A stretch of DNA of 64,000 nucleotides from Apoderus coryli (GCA_911728435.2 OU452211.1:4836001-4900000), one strand, 5' to 3'; counted from the stretch's first letter, positions 1 through 13,370 are shown. Notes: generated by a model not told the origin, from the letters alone. Program-made: numbers and translations.

Positions 1-149
1 AAAGGCAGCTTTAAGCATATGAAGCCACACATACGTTACGCTCCGGATATTACTCTATCGATGTGAGCCAGGAATAAAAGTGTGTGAGCGAGTGTGACAG
101 ATAAATCCGTGCATGTTTGACATCGCTCAGTCGAGGAAATTGTGTGAGG
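1..149. other. Left flank, nothing recognised
   Basis: I see no coding potential or RNA gene before the first mariner end at about position 150. The window starts inside noncoding DNA. Confidence 0.5.
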
Positions 150-1195
150 TATGAGGGTTGCCTTTTATGTTTCGGGATTAGAGAACACAAACAAATATCA
201 ATCATCGAAAATCACTTTATTGTTTTTCAAAATATTCCCCAAGAAGATCTATACACTTTGGCATGCGTTTGAACCAATTGCCGAAGCACTTTTGCCACTC
301 TGATTGAGGTATCTCCAAAACATGCATTCTGAATGCAGCAACCGCTTCTTCAGGTGTCGAAAAACGTTGACCTCTGAGTTTGTTTTTTACGTACGGGAAT
401 AAAAAGAAGTCATTCGGTGCCAAATCAGGACTATACGGGGGATGACTCATCAAATCGATGTTTTGGGTGCTCAAAAATGCAGTTGTTTGAGCCGATGTGT
501 GAGAGCTCGCATTGTCGTGGTGAAGAGTGATCCGTCTTCGGCAGTTGGTTTTCCTGATTTCTTGGAAGGCAACTGGCAAACAAATGGTTGTGTACCATTC
601 AGAATTGACTGTTCTGCGTTGTTCTAGTGGTACGGTTTTTCCGAAAAAACAGGCGACCATTTGCTTGGAAGTGCTTCGTGCGCGAACAACTTTTGTTGGA
701 TTTTGCTCATATTGAAACACCCATACAGTAGACTGCTGTTTACTTACGGGCTCATATGCGTAAATCCACGATTCATCACCTGTCACTATGTTATAGACGT
801 GTTTCGAAACACCGGGATCGTATTTTTTGACACGAGCCTTTTTTTGAACGATTGATAAACTGTGTGGGATCCAACGCGAACAAAATTTTTTGACAGTCAA
901 ATGTTTATGCAATATTGAATGTATGCTGGTCCCATTAATGCCTAAGGTTGACTCAATCTCTTAATAGGTCACATGACGATCTTCTAATATCAGTTCACGG
1001 ACAGCATCAATGGATTTCGGAACAACAACTGATTTTGGACGACCTTCACGAAATTCGTCTTGGAGTGAACTACGACCACGATTGAATTCACCATACCATC
1101 GATAAACACTGGTCCTTGATGGAGCTTCATCGCCAAAAATTGAATTAAGTTCATTCATGCACTGTTGTTGAGTTAACCAACGTCGCGAGTTTTAA
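150..1195 (-). mobile_element. Mariner transposon copy A, one stop from an open transposase
   Basis: This is a nearly full mariner transposase on the minus strand. The helix-turn-helix half is read from about 1190 to 961 and the catalytic half from 912 to 217. The two halves are in the same frame and are separated by one TAA at 961-963. The catalytic triad is visible: GDESWIY (first Asp), HHDNASSHTS (second Asp) and SPDLAPND (third Asp). There are 34 residues between the second and third Asp, the D,D34D signature of mariner. About five residues (GHVAT, present in the 30.2-kb copy) are missing after FFGKT. The 3' terminal inverted repeat, starting GAGGGTTGC and continuing to TTCGGGATTAGAGAACA, lies at 150-188. 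I cannot find the matching 5' repeat; the N-terminal end abuts another transposase relic at about 1195. The copy is inactive because of the stop, but it is the best preserved of three here. Confidence 0.9.
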
Positions 1196-1615
1196 AAAAT
1201 AGTCGCACGAAAATGTTCACGATTAAGCCACTCTCTCACTGCTCTGCCATAATGAGTGGGAGCACCATCCAATTGCAACCACATGTTGCGTCTGGTATAC
1301 GTGGTATTTCTTCCAGCAATTCATTAACATTATTGTTCAAAAAATTTAAAAACTGTTCTGCATTTAAGTTCGCGGGTAAAACGTAGGGCCAATAAGGCCA
1401 ATCCAAATATTCAGCTTGAATTCATTTTGGAAGTTTACCAATTACAAAACACTAACCTTCTTTCACGATCTCCAGGTTCAAGATTTTGTACTGGTTGAAG
1501 GTGAAAAGCCCTTCTCCTGTCTGCGTTGAGCGTGCGCCATACAGTAGACTGTGATATTTACAGTTGACGTGCAGCTCTTCGTGTACTTATTGTACTATTA
1601 GTATCAAACTGTTGT
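1195..1615 (-). mobile_element. Tc1/mariner-superfamily transposase relic (second family)
   Basis: Minus-strand reading gives pieces typical of a widespread insect transposase family with a DUF4817-type helix-turn-helix. There is an HTH segment STRRAARQL..SQSTVWRTLN at about 1520-1600. A DDE piece with LDGAPTHYGRAVREWLN follows at about 1200-1270, the usual second-Asp motif context. Several frameshifts and stops separate them, and the segment holding the first Asp is missing. It is directly adjacent to mariner copy A but belongs to another family. It is a dead fragment. Confidence 0.7.
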
Positions 1616-1619
1616 AAAA

Positions 1620-3305
1620 CATTATTGTTTCTCCTCCGAAATCTATTTGCACGGTATTGATCATTATTATCTTGCAAACCATAAGTACACAATTTCAAAT
1701 GTGTATTAATAAATACCTTTTAATTAAGCAATCTTCTCCTTGGAAATCGTCTTGCATATTCGCGCACAGCCATTCTGGGATTACCATTACAGTATCCATA
1801 CACAAAATGAATATCTCTGTATTCTTGATTTGTAAAAAAAATGTGGCATTTTTATTGAGTTTTAAAGACACTACTGTACAATTGTAATAACAAGCAACAA
1901 TATCTGATGAAATATTTATTGACATGTACAAAATGTCAAACATTTTTGACACCGGCCTACTTGAAAAAAAACTCGCATCGCGATAATAATAATTTTCCTG
2001 TACTGATCACAAAATTTTAAAATCAATTTTACTCGATAACCGTACATTCTATCAATATCACATAAGAATACCTTTTTTACGTGTAATATGTTATATTTTA
2101 AGCATCTGGGCTCAAACTTGCAAAAAAAGATTGGATAAAAGAGTTAGGGTAGATTACCACCCCCGTACCCCCCATTTACCCGCCCCGGATGTTTATATTT
2201 TCATAATACTAACATCAGTTGACAGAGATTTTAAAAAAATAACCACTTGCAAAATATCATTACAATATCTAAAAATGTTTCGGAAATAAATGAATAAAAC
2301 CACCATCAGGGTGGTACCTTTGAGTTTGATCCTTAAAAACTGAATCACCCTGTATAATATGTTTTTTTCTCGAAACACTGTATAAATATCTGAACTTTTC
2401 TTGTCCTAGATTCTCCAAATTTAATTAATTCGTATGGTATGTAATAATTCTATGTTTGTGACATTATCGGTCCATGTCAAACCAACATAATCCAAGCCGT
2501 TCCAACGCAGACAACACCACTAGCCATTTTCGTATAATTGAGTCTCACCAATAATATGCAAATCGGACGTGATATATTGTGGTTAAAGGCATAGCAAATA
2601 TTTTATATTAAAATTACGTATTATACAGCAATTTTTCATCGTTTTACCACACCGATGTAATTAATTATTCAATTTTTAATCCAAATGAATAAAACATTAT
2701 ACTGAATTCGAATTTTCGCCAATTAATACAGATTGATATTGAAATTTATTTTCAGAAATTAGTGCAGATTATTAGAGCTTTTGAGTGTTTTAGGTGTAGC
2801 AAGTATAATGATATTCCGTTGAAGTGTCGCTGAGGGTTAAATTTTGTACACAATTATTTTTTATCCCCTTATCTTGTCATAAAAGCCATCGTAAAAAATG
2901 ACTTGTTTATGTTCGAATGTATTTTCCACATCTAGACTTCTTTGCGGCCACTGTATTATTTGAAAACGAGGGTTATTTTCCTAGTTTTGCAAATAAAATA
3001 GTATATAGCTTTTACAGACTTTGTTTTCAATAGAACAAGTTATTCCACTTGTTAGACATCGACGGATCTTCTGGCGAATGTAATCTTTGAACACGCAACG
3101 CTTTCTCCATCCACGTTTAATTTCCCAATACCAACAAAGAATTAACAACTTGCCTAAACCAACTCTGCAGGGCATTTTTATTGAGGTAACTAAGCTAGAA
3201 AGTTAGAATCCCTCGTACGAACATCGTCTAGGTATTTACTAATAATTCTCGATATAAAGCCGGGTTTTCTTTGGTCAAGAGCCGATACAAGCACTTAAGA
3301 ATGTA
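1620..3305. other. Noncoding AT-rich stretch
   Basis: No gene is recognised. A transposon-end-like string, tcaccctgtata, occurs near 2346-2358, similar to ends seen elsewhere in the window. Short open frames here have no recognisable motifs. Confidence 0.4.
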
Positions 3306-3309
3306 GATA

Positions 3310-4130
3310 TCACCGCATGCTAACTTTCTCCTCTTCGAAATCTAACCAGATCAGCTCTGGCTTCGAACGAAATATCTTCCCAAAACTCGAATTTCTTATT
3401 CCCCAATTCATTCAATTTTCCCATAGTTTTCATCGATTTCTGACACGGTGCATTGTCTTGGTGAAACAACACTTGTTTCTTTTGCAAATGTGGCCATTTC
3501 TCTGCGATTTCAGCATTCAATCGATCCAAAAGTGCACAGTAATAGTCGCTGTTGATGGTGGTTCCTTTTTGGCGGTGGTCGATGAATATTATTCCGTTCG
3601 CATTGGTCTTTGCTCGCTATGACTTCGGTTCATCGATTGCTGTCCACTCAGGTGACTATCTTTTGGGTTCTGGTGTGTAATAGTGAATCCATGTTTCATC
3701 CATTGTCACATATCGACGATAGAATTCGATTTTATTGCGGTTTAACAGCGCCAAACACTCCTCTGAAGCATCAATTCATTGTTGTTTTTGGTCGACTGTG
3801 ACCTCACGCGGCACCCACTTTGCACAGAGCTTTCGGATACCCAAATGTTCATGTAAAACAATGTTAGCTAGCTCCTGCACCTTCAATTTGCGATCGTTCA
3901 TAACCAATTTGCGATTTTTTTGACGTTTTCTGGAATAACAACCTCATTTGCGCTCTTGTGCTGGTATGACCACGTTTAAATTCAGCAATCCACTTCTCTG
4001 CCATTTGTCTCTATGGATCAGAGTTCGGACAATAATTATCCAGCCATTGTTTGGTTTCCACTGTATTTTTTTTCATCAAAAAGCAATGCTTTAACAAAAC
4101 TCGAAATTCACTTTTTTCCTTTTTTTTTTC
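3310..4130 (-). mobile_element. Decayed mariner transposase, second mariner family
   Basis: Reading on the minus strand from about 4130 gives mariner N-terminal phrases in broken frames: KHCFLMKKNTVETKQWLDNY, then QMAEKWIAEFKRG, then a stretch around 3840-3900 that corresponds to NDRKLKV. The second-Asp segment LFHQDNAPCQKSMKTM lies at about 3420-3480. Many stops and frameshifts are present and the third Asp region is replaced. The sequence is distinct from mariner copy A but matches the copy at 29.5-30.1 kb and the stub at 26.24 kb. It is non-functional. Confidence 0.8.
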
Positions 4131-4134
4131 AGCG

Positions 4135-5870
4135 ATCATCAGGTGAATGGCTCATAAAAAGAGGTTCGCTGCCTATGGCGTACGGTAACAGGTAACACTA
4201 CGGTATCATAAACATAATCCAAACTTCGACTGAAAGCACCCGAAGCTTCAGAAACCGATACTTAACTGCGTTTGCTGATCTCCGTCTTCCATGTCCAGCT
4301 CTTCTTGACTAGTAATCAGTTTCACTAAATCTTTTTATTCCATCAAACACTGTACCACGTATAATGAACGCTATCTTTTAGTTATGTTTGCCTTTTTGCA
4401 AAATCAACATTCGAGACTGATAACAAATGTGGATTTAGGTTAAACTTCGCAACAAATTGTTGATCCGCTTAATATTCAACCTAGTGTCAATCAAAGGAAG
4501 TTTGCACCTGTTCTGTTCGTAATTTAGATGCTGAAAAAACAATTAAACTTCTGTCTTTCATGGATTTAAACATTTTCCTCGAAAAACTTAAATCTCGAAA
4601 CCACTTGGTGGTAAAGTTTATAGAATTTCTGTTAAATGATCTTCGCTAAAAAATAGTAATACTCAAAATGTTCGTATACAAAGCATTGGCAATTAATTTG
4701 GACCACATCCAAGTCCATTAGACATAAAACGAACTACTTCACTTACCTTGGCAGCGAACTCCGTCCAGCAACTTCCTATCATATTACTACTTCCATTAGT
4801 CACTTTCAAAATAATCTAATCAAACGCGAGTCAACCAAAATAGGTTGAAGAGAGCAAACTTTCAAACAAACTTTGTTTCGATGTTTATTTCTTGTTCTCA
4901 AGAGACCGTTATTTTATTTTGCGTTTTATATTTTATTTTGTTATTATTATTTATTTATTTATTAAATCACAAACAAATTTTTATGTAACTATATATGTTT
5001 GTCTTTTTTATTTAAAGCCGTTAGAATCGAAGCTCAAACCGTGGTGCAGGAATTTTTGCTGACGTGCTCTCTGTGTACTTGTGGAAATTCGCGACCGCAT
5101 TTTCTCACACTGAGAACGTTGAAGGGAGCTTTCCCGAATACGTCAAGCGCATGCTCTCTAGCCACTTGACGGTGAATCGATGGGACCCATCCCATCTTTT
5201 AAAAAAATACAACCCGTTATTTTATGGAATATTTTTATAGTTTCATTCTTGTTTTATTGTTCTATTTCATTATTATTCTTTTGGTTATCAGATCGAAATA
5301 AATTTTTGAGGTGAAATATTTAATGGCGTCGGTTAAAGAAATTATTTGAATATTGAATTGCTGTTGGCATTGAAAATAATACAGAAACCCCAGTAGATTC
5401 ATTACAGTTCGTTTCATAGCGCATTTTAAAGAATTCTCCTGCTTCTATAGTGTTTCCAATCTTAGTATATAATGCTATAAAAAAACCACAATCCCATATT
5501 CCTTTTTAAAGTCAATGCCGACCTCCGCCATCCATAGGCGCACCATTTTAACTTTTCATAACAATACCTACATGCCCTACGATATTTTAAAAATTCTTTA
5601 TGCTGAATAATAACAGGGTCTATGGCCGGAAAATGTGATCCACCGATTTTATCCATATGTCAGTTTTGTCTAAATCAGATATAACGGTTCTTATATTCTC
5701 TAGGATTACAGCGCTTAAAGTCGGATTATGATTGCATTTTCTCAACTGTTCTTTTAGACTGCCCCAAACCAATTCTACCGGATATTAAATTTGCACACAT
5801 TATTCGCCATTGGACATTCATCAAACAACAAAGAAAATAATTATTTTGGTAGATTAATGGTAAATTTTAA
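4135..5870. other. No gene recognised
   Basis: AT-rich intergenic DNA. Short open frames lack motifs. Low-complexity T-rich stretches occur around 4920-4970. Confidence 0.4.
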
Positions 5871-5879
5871 TAGAGGATC

Positions 5880-6500
5880 CGCTTTTCAAGCGTACGAATC
5901 TTGTTCTGAACGGAAGAAAAAGAGTACGCAGCTCCATCCTTGAATCCATAAAGACCAAGACGCGTTGCAGCAATTCATCCTGCCATGTATACGCCTTCAA
6001 AAGCATGCAATAAGAAGGGTTTTTCATTTTTTAGACTTCAGGCGAATTCGTATTGACACTGTTTTGATATTTATATATTTTGTTTACCCTTTTCGAAAAT
6101 TGATCTGGTGTACTTATATATTCTAATTTTTAAACAATTCAGTTAACACAAAAACTGAAGCCTATAATGACCATGCACAGCGAAGAGAGTTTGCAGAATC
6201 AGCATCAACAAATGGATGCCGATTTTTCGAGCAAAATCATCCTAAGCGACGCAGCACATTTACACCTTGATGGGTTTGTTAATCGCCAAAACTGCCGCGT
6301 TTGGGGTTCTGAGAACCCTCATGTGATTGTCGAAAAACAAATGCATCCACAACGTGTCAGTGATTGGTGTGGATTTTGGGCTGGAGGCATAATTGGACCA
6401 TACTTTTTTGGAAATGAGGCTGGCCAAATAGTGACTGTTACTGGTGCTCAATATCGCGACATAATAACACAGTTCTTTTTTGCCGAAATTGGATTTATCT
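5880..6500 (+). mobile_element. Transposase fragment, DUF4817-type Tc1/mariner family
   Basis: The plus-strand frame from 6167 contains KIILSDAAHLHLDGFVNRQN and RVWGSENPHVIVEKQMHPQRV, followed by DWCGFWAGGIIGPYFFGNEAGQ. This is the first catalytic block of this transposase family (usual form SDEAHFHL; here the acidic Glu after Asp is Ala). Just upstream, HAQRREFAE can be read in another frame, so there is a frameshift near 6175-6215. The catalytic second and third acidic blocks are absent: after about 6500 the frame loses similarity. It is a truncated, inactive copy related to those at 27.9 kb and 39.7-40.4 kb. Confidence 0.75.
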
Positions 6501-6509
6501 ACTGGTTAT

Positions 6510-8180
6510 TCCTCAAGGATCCAATTCAGGACTACTATTATTTCCGATACTTATAAAATATAAAGAAATACACATTATTTGTATACTTTCTCCATAATAA
6601 AGTGGACTTGTGTATATAGATTTGTTTGAAAAAATTTAGAATTGTTGTAAGATGCTCTATTTACAACAGATATAGAATTTAAGGTTAATGAGAGAGGAAT
6701 ATTATATAGTTCAAAATATCACTATCAACATATGATCGTGCCTGTGACCTTTTATAAATGGCTTTGTAACAACAATTTTCATCCCATTTACCTTAGTTGA
6801 TTGATAAGTAGGTAGGTACAATTCTCTGATATTTTTTTCCACAATGAGTTCCCAATGCAAAAAGTTTTGTATTTCGTATTTTTATCAAAACTTAGAGTAC
6901 CGATTAGTTTCAATAAGCTTATCAATAATTATTTATGTCAGAAACAAACCAAACACGCGTTCACATATAGATAATATCACACCCGATACACTAAATCATT
7001 AATATCACAAACTGGCATTTGTCGTCAATAGTTTCCATATGTATAGAAATTATAAAGCACCACTTCTAAAACTCTAACATCTGTCTCCACCACGAGAATA
7101 CATATTTGATCGTAAATAATTCAAACAGTCGAAAGATAGATACTTTATATTATTATTGTATCATATAACTTATAGATATAATAGGGAAATCTTATTGTAG
7201 GCTTTCGCTTCGATGAATCTTTGGTTTGCTATTATTTGTTTGTTGCGGTTTTCAAGAGATATTCTTATAAATAGTTAGGATGTCTACCATTTTTCTGTCT
7301 CTCCCTCTTATATTCACCGATTTATTACGGTATTCTAACACCCTGAATATCAATATAAAAAATAAAAAAAGTGATACGGTTTCTTATTTGAGTATGTGAC
7401 TTATAATTTGCTAAGGTTAATGTATAACTCGTTCTATAATACTTTATAAATATAATATTGCTTAGTGAAACGAAAGGTAGTTGGCGGGTGCATTAGAACA
7501 ATTCGTAATTTTTATACGAAAAAGACACGCTCTTGGCGAAACACAATCCTTTTAACTCCTAAAGAGAGATTTTTACAAGATTACCTAATAACTTCATAAA
7601 TTAGGTACAGTTATTCAGTAGACGGCAGCGATATATATACAGGGTGTGCCATGAAAAATGGGACACAATGTAGCAGCAAATGTGGGTCTTTAAATATTGT
7701 TTGTTACCCTATTAATGTATGTACACCAAATTTGTTATAAATATGAGGATTCTTTGATACGACAAATTTAGAGTTTAGCAAAAATTAGCTGTATGTCTAT
7801 TGTTAAAATAAATAAAACTGTTGCCCTAGAGGGACGAATAACTCACCATATTTAAGTGTAAAAATAATATTTCTGTGACCTGCGAGTGTTTCAAATTCTC
7901 CAAACAATTCAAAACTGATGTCAAATTCAAATTTTTGACAAATCACAACTGTGATCAACTGCGCTTTGTTGGTCTACCCGGTATATTTTAAAGTACTGCC
8001 AGTAAATGCTCCTAAAAAAAACCTATAAATTTTGTATGAAACTTTTTTTCATATCATTTACCGTTCGTGATATATTGAGGGGTTTATGGATATGGAAAGC
8101 TAAAACATTCGTTATCATTTACGTGAAAAGTGAAAAAAGAGCCACCGTTTTCGAGGTATTTGCATTTAATTTAACCAAGA
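6510..8180. other. No gene; isolated transposon end near 7640
   Basis: AT-rich sequence without recognisable coding. At 7638-7670 the string tatatacagggtgtgccatg followed by gggacac looks like the terminal motif of the CAGGGTGT-ended elements seen at 24.9 and 56.2 kb. I found no partner end nearby. Confidence 0.4.
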
Positions 8181-8189
8181 CAGAAATAA

Positions 8190-8560
8190 ATACTCTTAAA
8201 TGTAAATTAGAGATGAATGAAGAAGACAGCGCAACGTTGAGAGAGAAGAACAATGAAGACCACTTGATTTCTTGAAAGAAGAAAAATAAAGCTCAAAAGA
8301 AAAGACAAATACAACAAATAATTAATACCAAAAATTGACACAACCAAGGAAGAAGAAATAATACGAAGCGAAGAAGAAAAAAAAGCATGTGAGGCTGAGA
8401 ACGATTAAAAAAATAAAGGATGAGCCACAGATATAAATAAAAAAAAAAATTAACTTGATAAAACAATGACAAAAGTCGATAAAACCAAAGAAAAAATTGC
8501 AAACCAAGTAGAAGAACAAAAACAAGAAAAGAAAAGTTAAAGAGCAGTTTAAACAATCAG
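8190..8560. repeat. A-rich, Lys/Glu-coding low-complexity tract
   Basis: The plus strand is strongly purine-rich (runs of gaagaa, aaaaaa and similar). Both strands therefore give long frames of Lys/Glu or of Phe/Leu. Stops interrupt the plus frame at several points, and there is no domain. I read this as low complexity and not as a gene. Confidence 0.5.
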
Positions 8561-11260
8561 ACACAAGAATTAGAAGAAAAGGGTGATGAGAAGAACATCC
8601 CTAAAGTAGCGTTTGGTCATAAAATTTCGATTACCGCTCAATATGCTGTATAAACCACTGGAAGTTGAAAGATCTAGACGACCATTGGAAGAAGTTTCAA
8701 CGCTATGCCATCCAACTGTGTTACTTAGTTTTTCTACAGAAAATTAATTCGAAGAATTGAGGTAATGAATGAAACTCATTGTCTCATAAAACAGTCCTAT
8801 TTGATGGAAAAAAGTGACCTACAATAGTGTCATCTTATTAAAAAGGAAGATGCCTGGCGGAAGTGGCTTGGTGAAAGTTCTAATAAAAAATAAAATTGAA
8901 CGACTGCGTGGTTATTTTAGTGTCTACACGTTGCATCCGATCCCTTTCTTCCAGAAAAATTATATTGTCCCAAAAACTATTAAATATTATCTAAAAAATG
9001 TATTTCCAAACATTTTTAATATTTCTCTGTTGCAGAATAAAATTTATACAAGTATCCTATAGCAGATTCTTCATAAAACACTTACTATAAACGATTTTAT
9101 GACATACATTTAGCTACAAATTGAGTGGTTCGTAAAGAGTGATCGTAAAATACCATAAAATTATCTCGTTGTTTGCGAAAACCATACTGAGAGTATTGAT
9201 CACACGTATTTCTCTGATTTATAGTAAAAGAGGGGAACCATTAAACAGACTTATTTTTTGTTGCATGTGATAAAGATACCAAGCATAGGTATATAACTGG
9301 AGAAATTCCAAAAATATATTCTAGTTATGAAAGGAATATCAATTATTAACGATATATCTATAGGAAATAGGGCTCATCAGATTGACGTAGCTAAAGCCTT
9401 GCAGACAGTTCATCATGCATCACATCTGAAGGAGGCAGTTTAATTTTTCCATTGCCCAGCGCAACCACGTTACGGTAATAAGTTGCTAGAGACAAACCGT
9501 CCAAATATCGCTATAGCCATCCCTGAAGATGCAAACATTGTAAATTGGGTTGGGAGAATGAAAATTAGACTAAAAATCATTGGACCCAAGATTAGTTTCC
9601 AGACGATTCAGGATATACATGAAAATGTAAGGATGGTCTGTAAAGGTTTGTACTGAAATAGTCAAAAGGCTTGGCAAAACTACCAATCTTGTTTACTAAA
9701 CGGTATTTGAGATCAGATTATCAGAACTTTGTAACCCATACACTAATTCTCTACTGTTTTGAAAAATGCTTTAGATGCTTCCCTAAAATGAAGCAGAAAA
9801 GTTATCTTCCGTTTGTTTAGAACGTATTGTTCAGTTTTGTATGGAGAGGAGTGGCCTTTCACTTCCTGCATGTTTACCAGACTGCCACTACCACCAGGAT
9901 GAAACGATTGGTGTCTGCGCCGCACCGTTATCAGCTTTTACAGCAGTTGGTGTCTTGAGAGTACCTTATTTTTAATATTTGTCAAAAACGCTTCTTCTGG
10001 AGATGTTGTGGCCAACGCATCGAGCTCCCCTGGCGTTTATTCAGATGAGTTCTTAGTCCTGAGAGAGCATTCACATATAAGTTCCCAGAACTTGCAATCA
10101 TCATTGTTCTCAAAATAATTGTAAAGCTTCTTACAAGGATAAATACGTAGATACGTACGTAATATACACCCTTTTACTTTAGAAAAATAGAGCATCCATC
10201 CCCATTAGCATTAATCTTGTTTATCTGGGGAACGTTACAGGAAGAACACTTTCGACGTCGAATTTTCTTTGAGATTTCCACTTCATTGGGAAAAGAAATC
10301 ACGTACAAATTGTACAAATACTCATCGACACGCAGTAAACAACTTTTACTAATGGCTAACCCATATAGATTTAAGAGCTAATTGTTGTGCTAATCGATTT
10401 TCCGATACGGTTGTGGTGGTGAAAGCAAATTAAAGCATTTTATAGCAAAAGAAATTAATTCATATTTTGCAAGGACATTTTCCGCTCATACTGCGTTGCC
10501 AGAGGATTATATTTGCTAACTATTCCCTCAAAACAATGATACTTCCGGTCATTAGGCAGAGAAGTTACACAACTGGCAACGTTTAGCACTGGTCACTGTC
10601 ATTTGAACAGGAAATTTCTCTTTATCCGTAAACAAGGAGGATAAGAAGCAATTGAGGCATGAGCAAAGAATTTGTATCTTACGCAAAGATATGCGATCAT
10701 CAAAGGGGCAGAGATTCCCACACAAAAACAAAGTTTACCGTTATTTATGAGTCAAACTTTTAGCTTAAAAGATATGGTTATAAATTGTTTGTAAGTTACA
10801 ACACTTGGTCATGGCTTTTGTCTAAAGAAGGGTATGTTACTGCCCATGAAATCACTACTACTTAATTGTTTCTTGCTTCTAAATAACTTCAAACCAAAGA
10901 TGTAGACACAATTTTTTATTCTTATAGATTTCGTTTTTATTGTTAAGTTCTAAAAGACTGTTCTAAACTACACTAAAATTTATTATGCTTATATAAAGTT
11001 TTATACAATTTGTCACCACAAAGCAACTTTATAAATTCTTTTGAACACACTTTTATGGCATCAAATTTACATTGAACGGTTGTCATTTGAAAGTTTCGCT
11101 ACTCGTCTAGGTGACCTGGGTTAAAATTGCTTGTCATTACCATTCTAAACTCTGTGTCAATTTATTGACAATTAAAATGTTTTGCAATAATTTCCAAACG
11201 TTGTTCTATTGAATATATTTTTGTTGATGATGCACAATAATACCCGAAAATTGTAGTATC
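8560..11260. other. No gene recognised
   Basis: Some stretches, such as 9330-9660, have slightly higher GC and look like eroded coding or repeat sequence. Frames are short and I cannot match them to a family. No RNA gene is seen. Confidence 0.35.
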
Positions 11261-11266
11261 GATATT

Positions 11267-11645
11267 TTGTCACAACACACAACCATTTGTTTGCCAGTTG
11301 TCTTCCAAGAAATCAGGAAAACCAACCGCCGAAGACGGATCACTCTTCACTACGACAATGCGAGCTCTCACACATCGGCTCAAACAACTGCATTTTTGAG
11401 CACCCAAAACATCAATTGGATGAGTCATCCGTATAGTCCTGACTTGGTAGCGAATGACTTCTTTTTATTCCTGTTTTGGAGATACCTCAATCAGAGTGGC
11501 AAAAGTGCTTCGACAATTGGCTCAAACGCATGCAAAAGTGTATAGATCTTCATGGGGAATATTTTGAAAAACAGTAAAGTGATTTTCAATGATTAATTTT
11601 TGTTTTTGTTCTCTAATCCCGAAATATAAGAGGCAACCCTCGTAT
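11267..11645 (+). mobile_element. Mariner copy B, 5'-truncated with internal deletion
   Basis: Same family as copies A and C. The plus strand reads TTICLPVVFQEIRKTNRRRR and then LHYDNASSHTSAQTTAF, with the second Asp kept. It continues through PYSPDLVANDFFLF, where Ala of the usual SPDLAPND block is replaced. About 90 bases downstream of that point are deleted before the C-terminal tail. The 3' terminal inverted repeat, reading outward aatcccgaaatataag then ggcaaccctcgtat, ends at about 11645. The whole N-terminal half is absent. Confidence 0.85.
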
Positions 11646-11654
11646 TACCTTCTT

Positions 11655-12810
11655 TCATCATTGTTTAGGTAACTCTAACCCTTTAACTCGTACGTCATTT
11701 CAGTAAGTGTCGAGCCCATTGCAGTTCTAGCGTTTGTCATACGGCTTAGTAAGAACTTCAATGCCCAAAGTCATACTTTTCGATACTCAACTTTAAAGTC
11801 AAGTTCTTAAAGATACTCTATCGATGTGACAGGTGCTACATACTTTGGAAGTATGTCTAAATTTGATAGTGACCTTGAATTTCAGAAAACTTCTCTTTGG
11901 ATATCACTTGCGTCTATGCGAAGTTTAGTCCGAAATTGTTTACTGATAAGCAGGAAATGCTCTGAACTCGCTCAAGATCGCTTGGAAATGGTGCAAATAT
12001 TATCACGGTTGACGGATCGTTCAGCAACAATACGATTTCGTCAGCTCCTATTTTAGAAATAGTTGTGTCAATTCGTTCCTTTATTAACGATTTCCTCATC
12101 ACATTCATTTATTTTCTACTTTAGCATTACTGTCGAATTAGGCCATTTTTGCCAAGCGAACCCAGTTAAAATTAACGATACGAGACAACAATAACTGTTC
12201 TCTTTCGAAGACTGCAGGGAAAATTTATGAGACTTTATGGTAAAATCGACTGTTCTCCAGTGGAATGTACGTCTTTCCGTCTGTAATTTATGAGTTTCAC
12301 CGTCGAAGGCCGATTCTAGTGACGTTAAATCTCACGCAGAAGAAAATCTTTAAATATAGAACATATTATACGATATACCATTTCTTTTATATTAAAAAGA
12401 AATTTATATATATTCAATATCGATTTTAAAGAAATTTCTTTTCACTTTTCACGAAAGAATCCAAACAAACGTCAATTTTCGTAAAATCGTACTAGCATTG
12501 GTAATATCTATTACACTGGTCGTCAAAAAAAAAACATTTTCAAAGCTAAAAGAATTTTTTTACTGACACATGCCATTAAAATCTTCTTGTAAAAATGAAA
12601 ATGATCCTGAAACTAACTGCAAAACCATCCATTGGAACGATTGGATTGAGTAAATCAGGATTTTTCATGGGATAGTGTACCTTCACTGGATTTAAGAATA
12701 TTAAATTGTTAATTAACCTTAATACCTGGAGATTTTTGTCAAAAGCGATCCAAACTGTAGAAGATCCAGTCATCTCTATTGATAAAGCGCTCTGACATAA
12801 TTCCTTCGTA
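11655..12810. other. No gene recognised
   Basis: Noncoding AT-rich DNA. Short open frames at 11826-12108 on both strands have no motif. Confidence 0.35.
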
Positions 12811-12814
12811 AAAA

Positions 12815-13370
12815 CCTTAAATACTGAGTAAATTATTGTTAAATACTGAATAATATTCTGCAAAAATACTGAGCAATACGTAGTTTAATATTGATTGGTT
12901 CAATATTGAGTAAAAATTGTTTAAATACGGAGTATGATTTTTTTTTAAATTGTCTTAAATACTGAATAAACGCTGATAAATAATAGCAAGTAAAACCTGG
13001 TTAAAAAATGAGTGAATCTTGATAAAATACTTAGTAACATTGCGTTAAATTCTGAGTAAAACTTTGTTCAAGACATTGTAAAAACTTTATTGCGTATAGT
13101 ACATCTTAGTTAAGTTCTGTTAAATATTGAGTAAACTTTGATATAATAGAACCTGGTTAAATTAGTGAGTACTTTTAATAAAATACTTAGTAAAACTTAA
13201 TTAAATTTTGAGTAAAACTTTGTTATGTTAAATAAGGAATAAAACTTAGTAATACAACAAACTAAAATATGGCGTAAAAACTTTATTGCATACTGAGTAC
13301 ATCTTGACTAAATACTGAGTATAGACAGTTTAAAATAGCAAGTAAAACTGAGTAATACTCCGAATATGTC
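12815..13370. repeat. Diverged minisatellite built on ttaaatactgagtaaaa
   Basis: Roughly every 25-40 bases the plus strand repeats a variant of ttaaatactgagtaaaac(t). Examples are taaatactgagtaaatta, caatattgagtaaaaatt, taaattctgagtaaaact, aaatattgagtaaacttt and taaatactgagtatagac. Units have drifted by substitutions and by variable spacers of the type cttgttaaa or cttgataaaa. No open frame runs through it. I estimate about 18-20 degenerate units. It looks like an old tandem array. Confidence 0.7.

Noticed and set aside
8293..8564. Minus-strand Phe/Leu-rich frames that look like membrane proteins
   Set aside because: They are the complement of an A-rich low-complexity tract. Both overlapping frames are equally hydrophobic, which is expected from composition alone.
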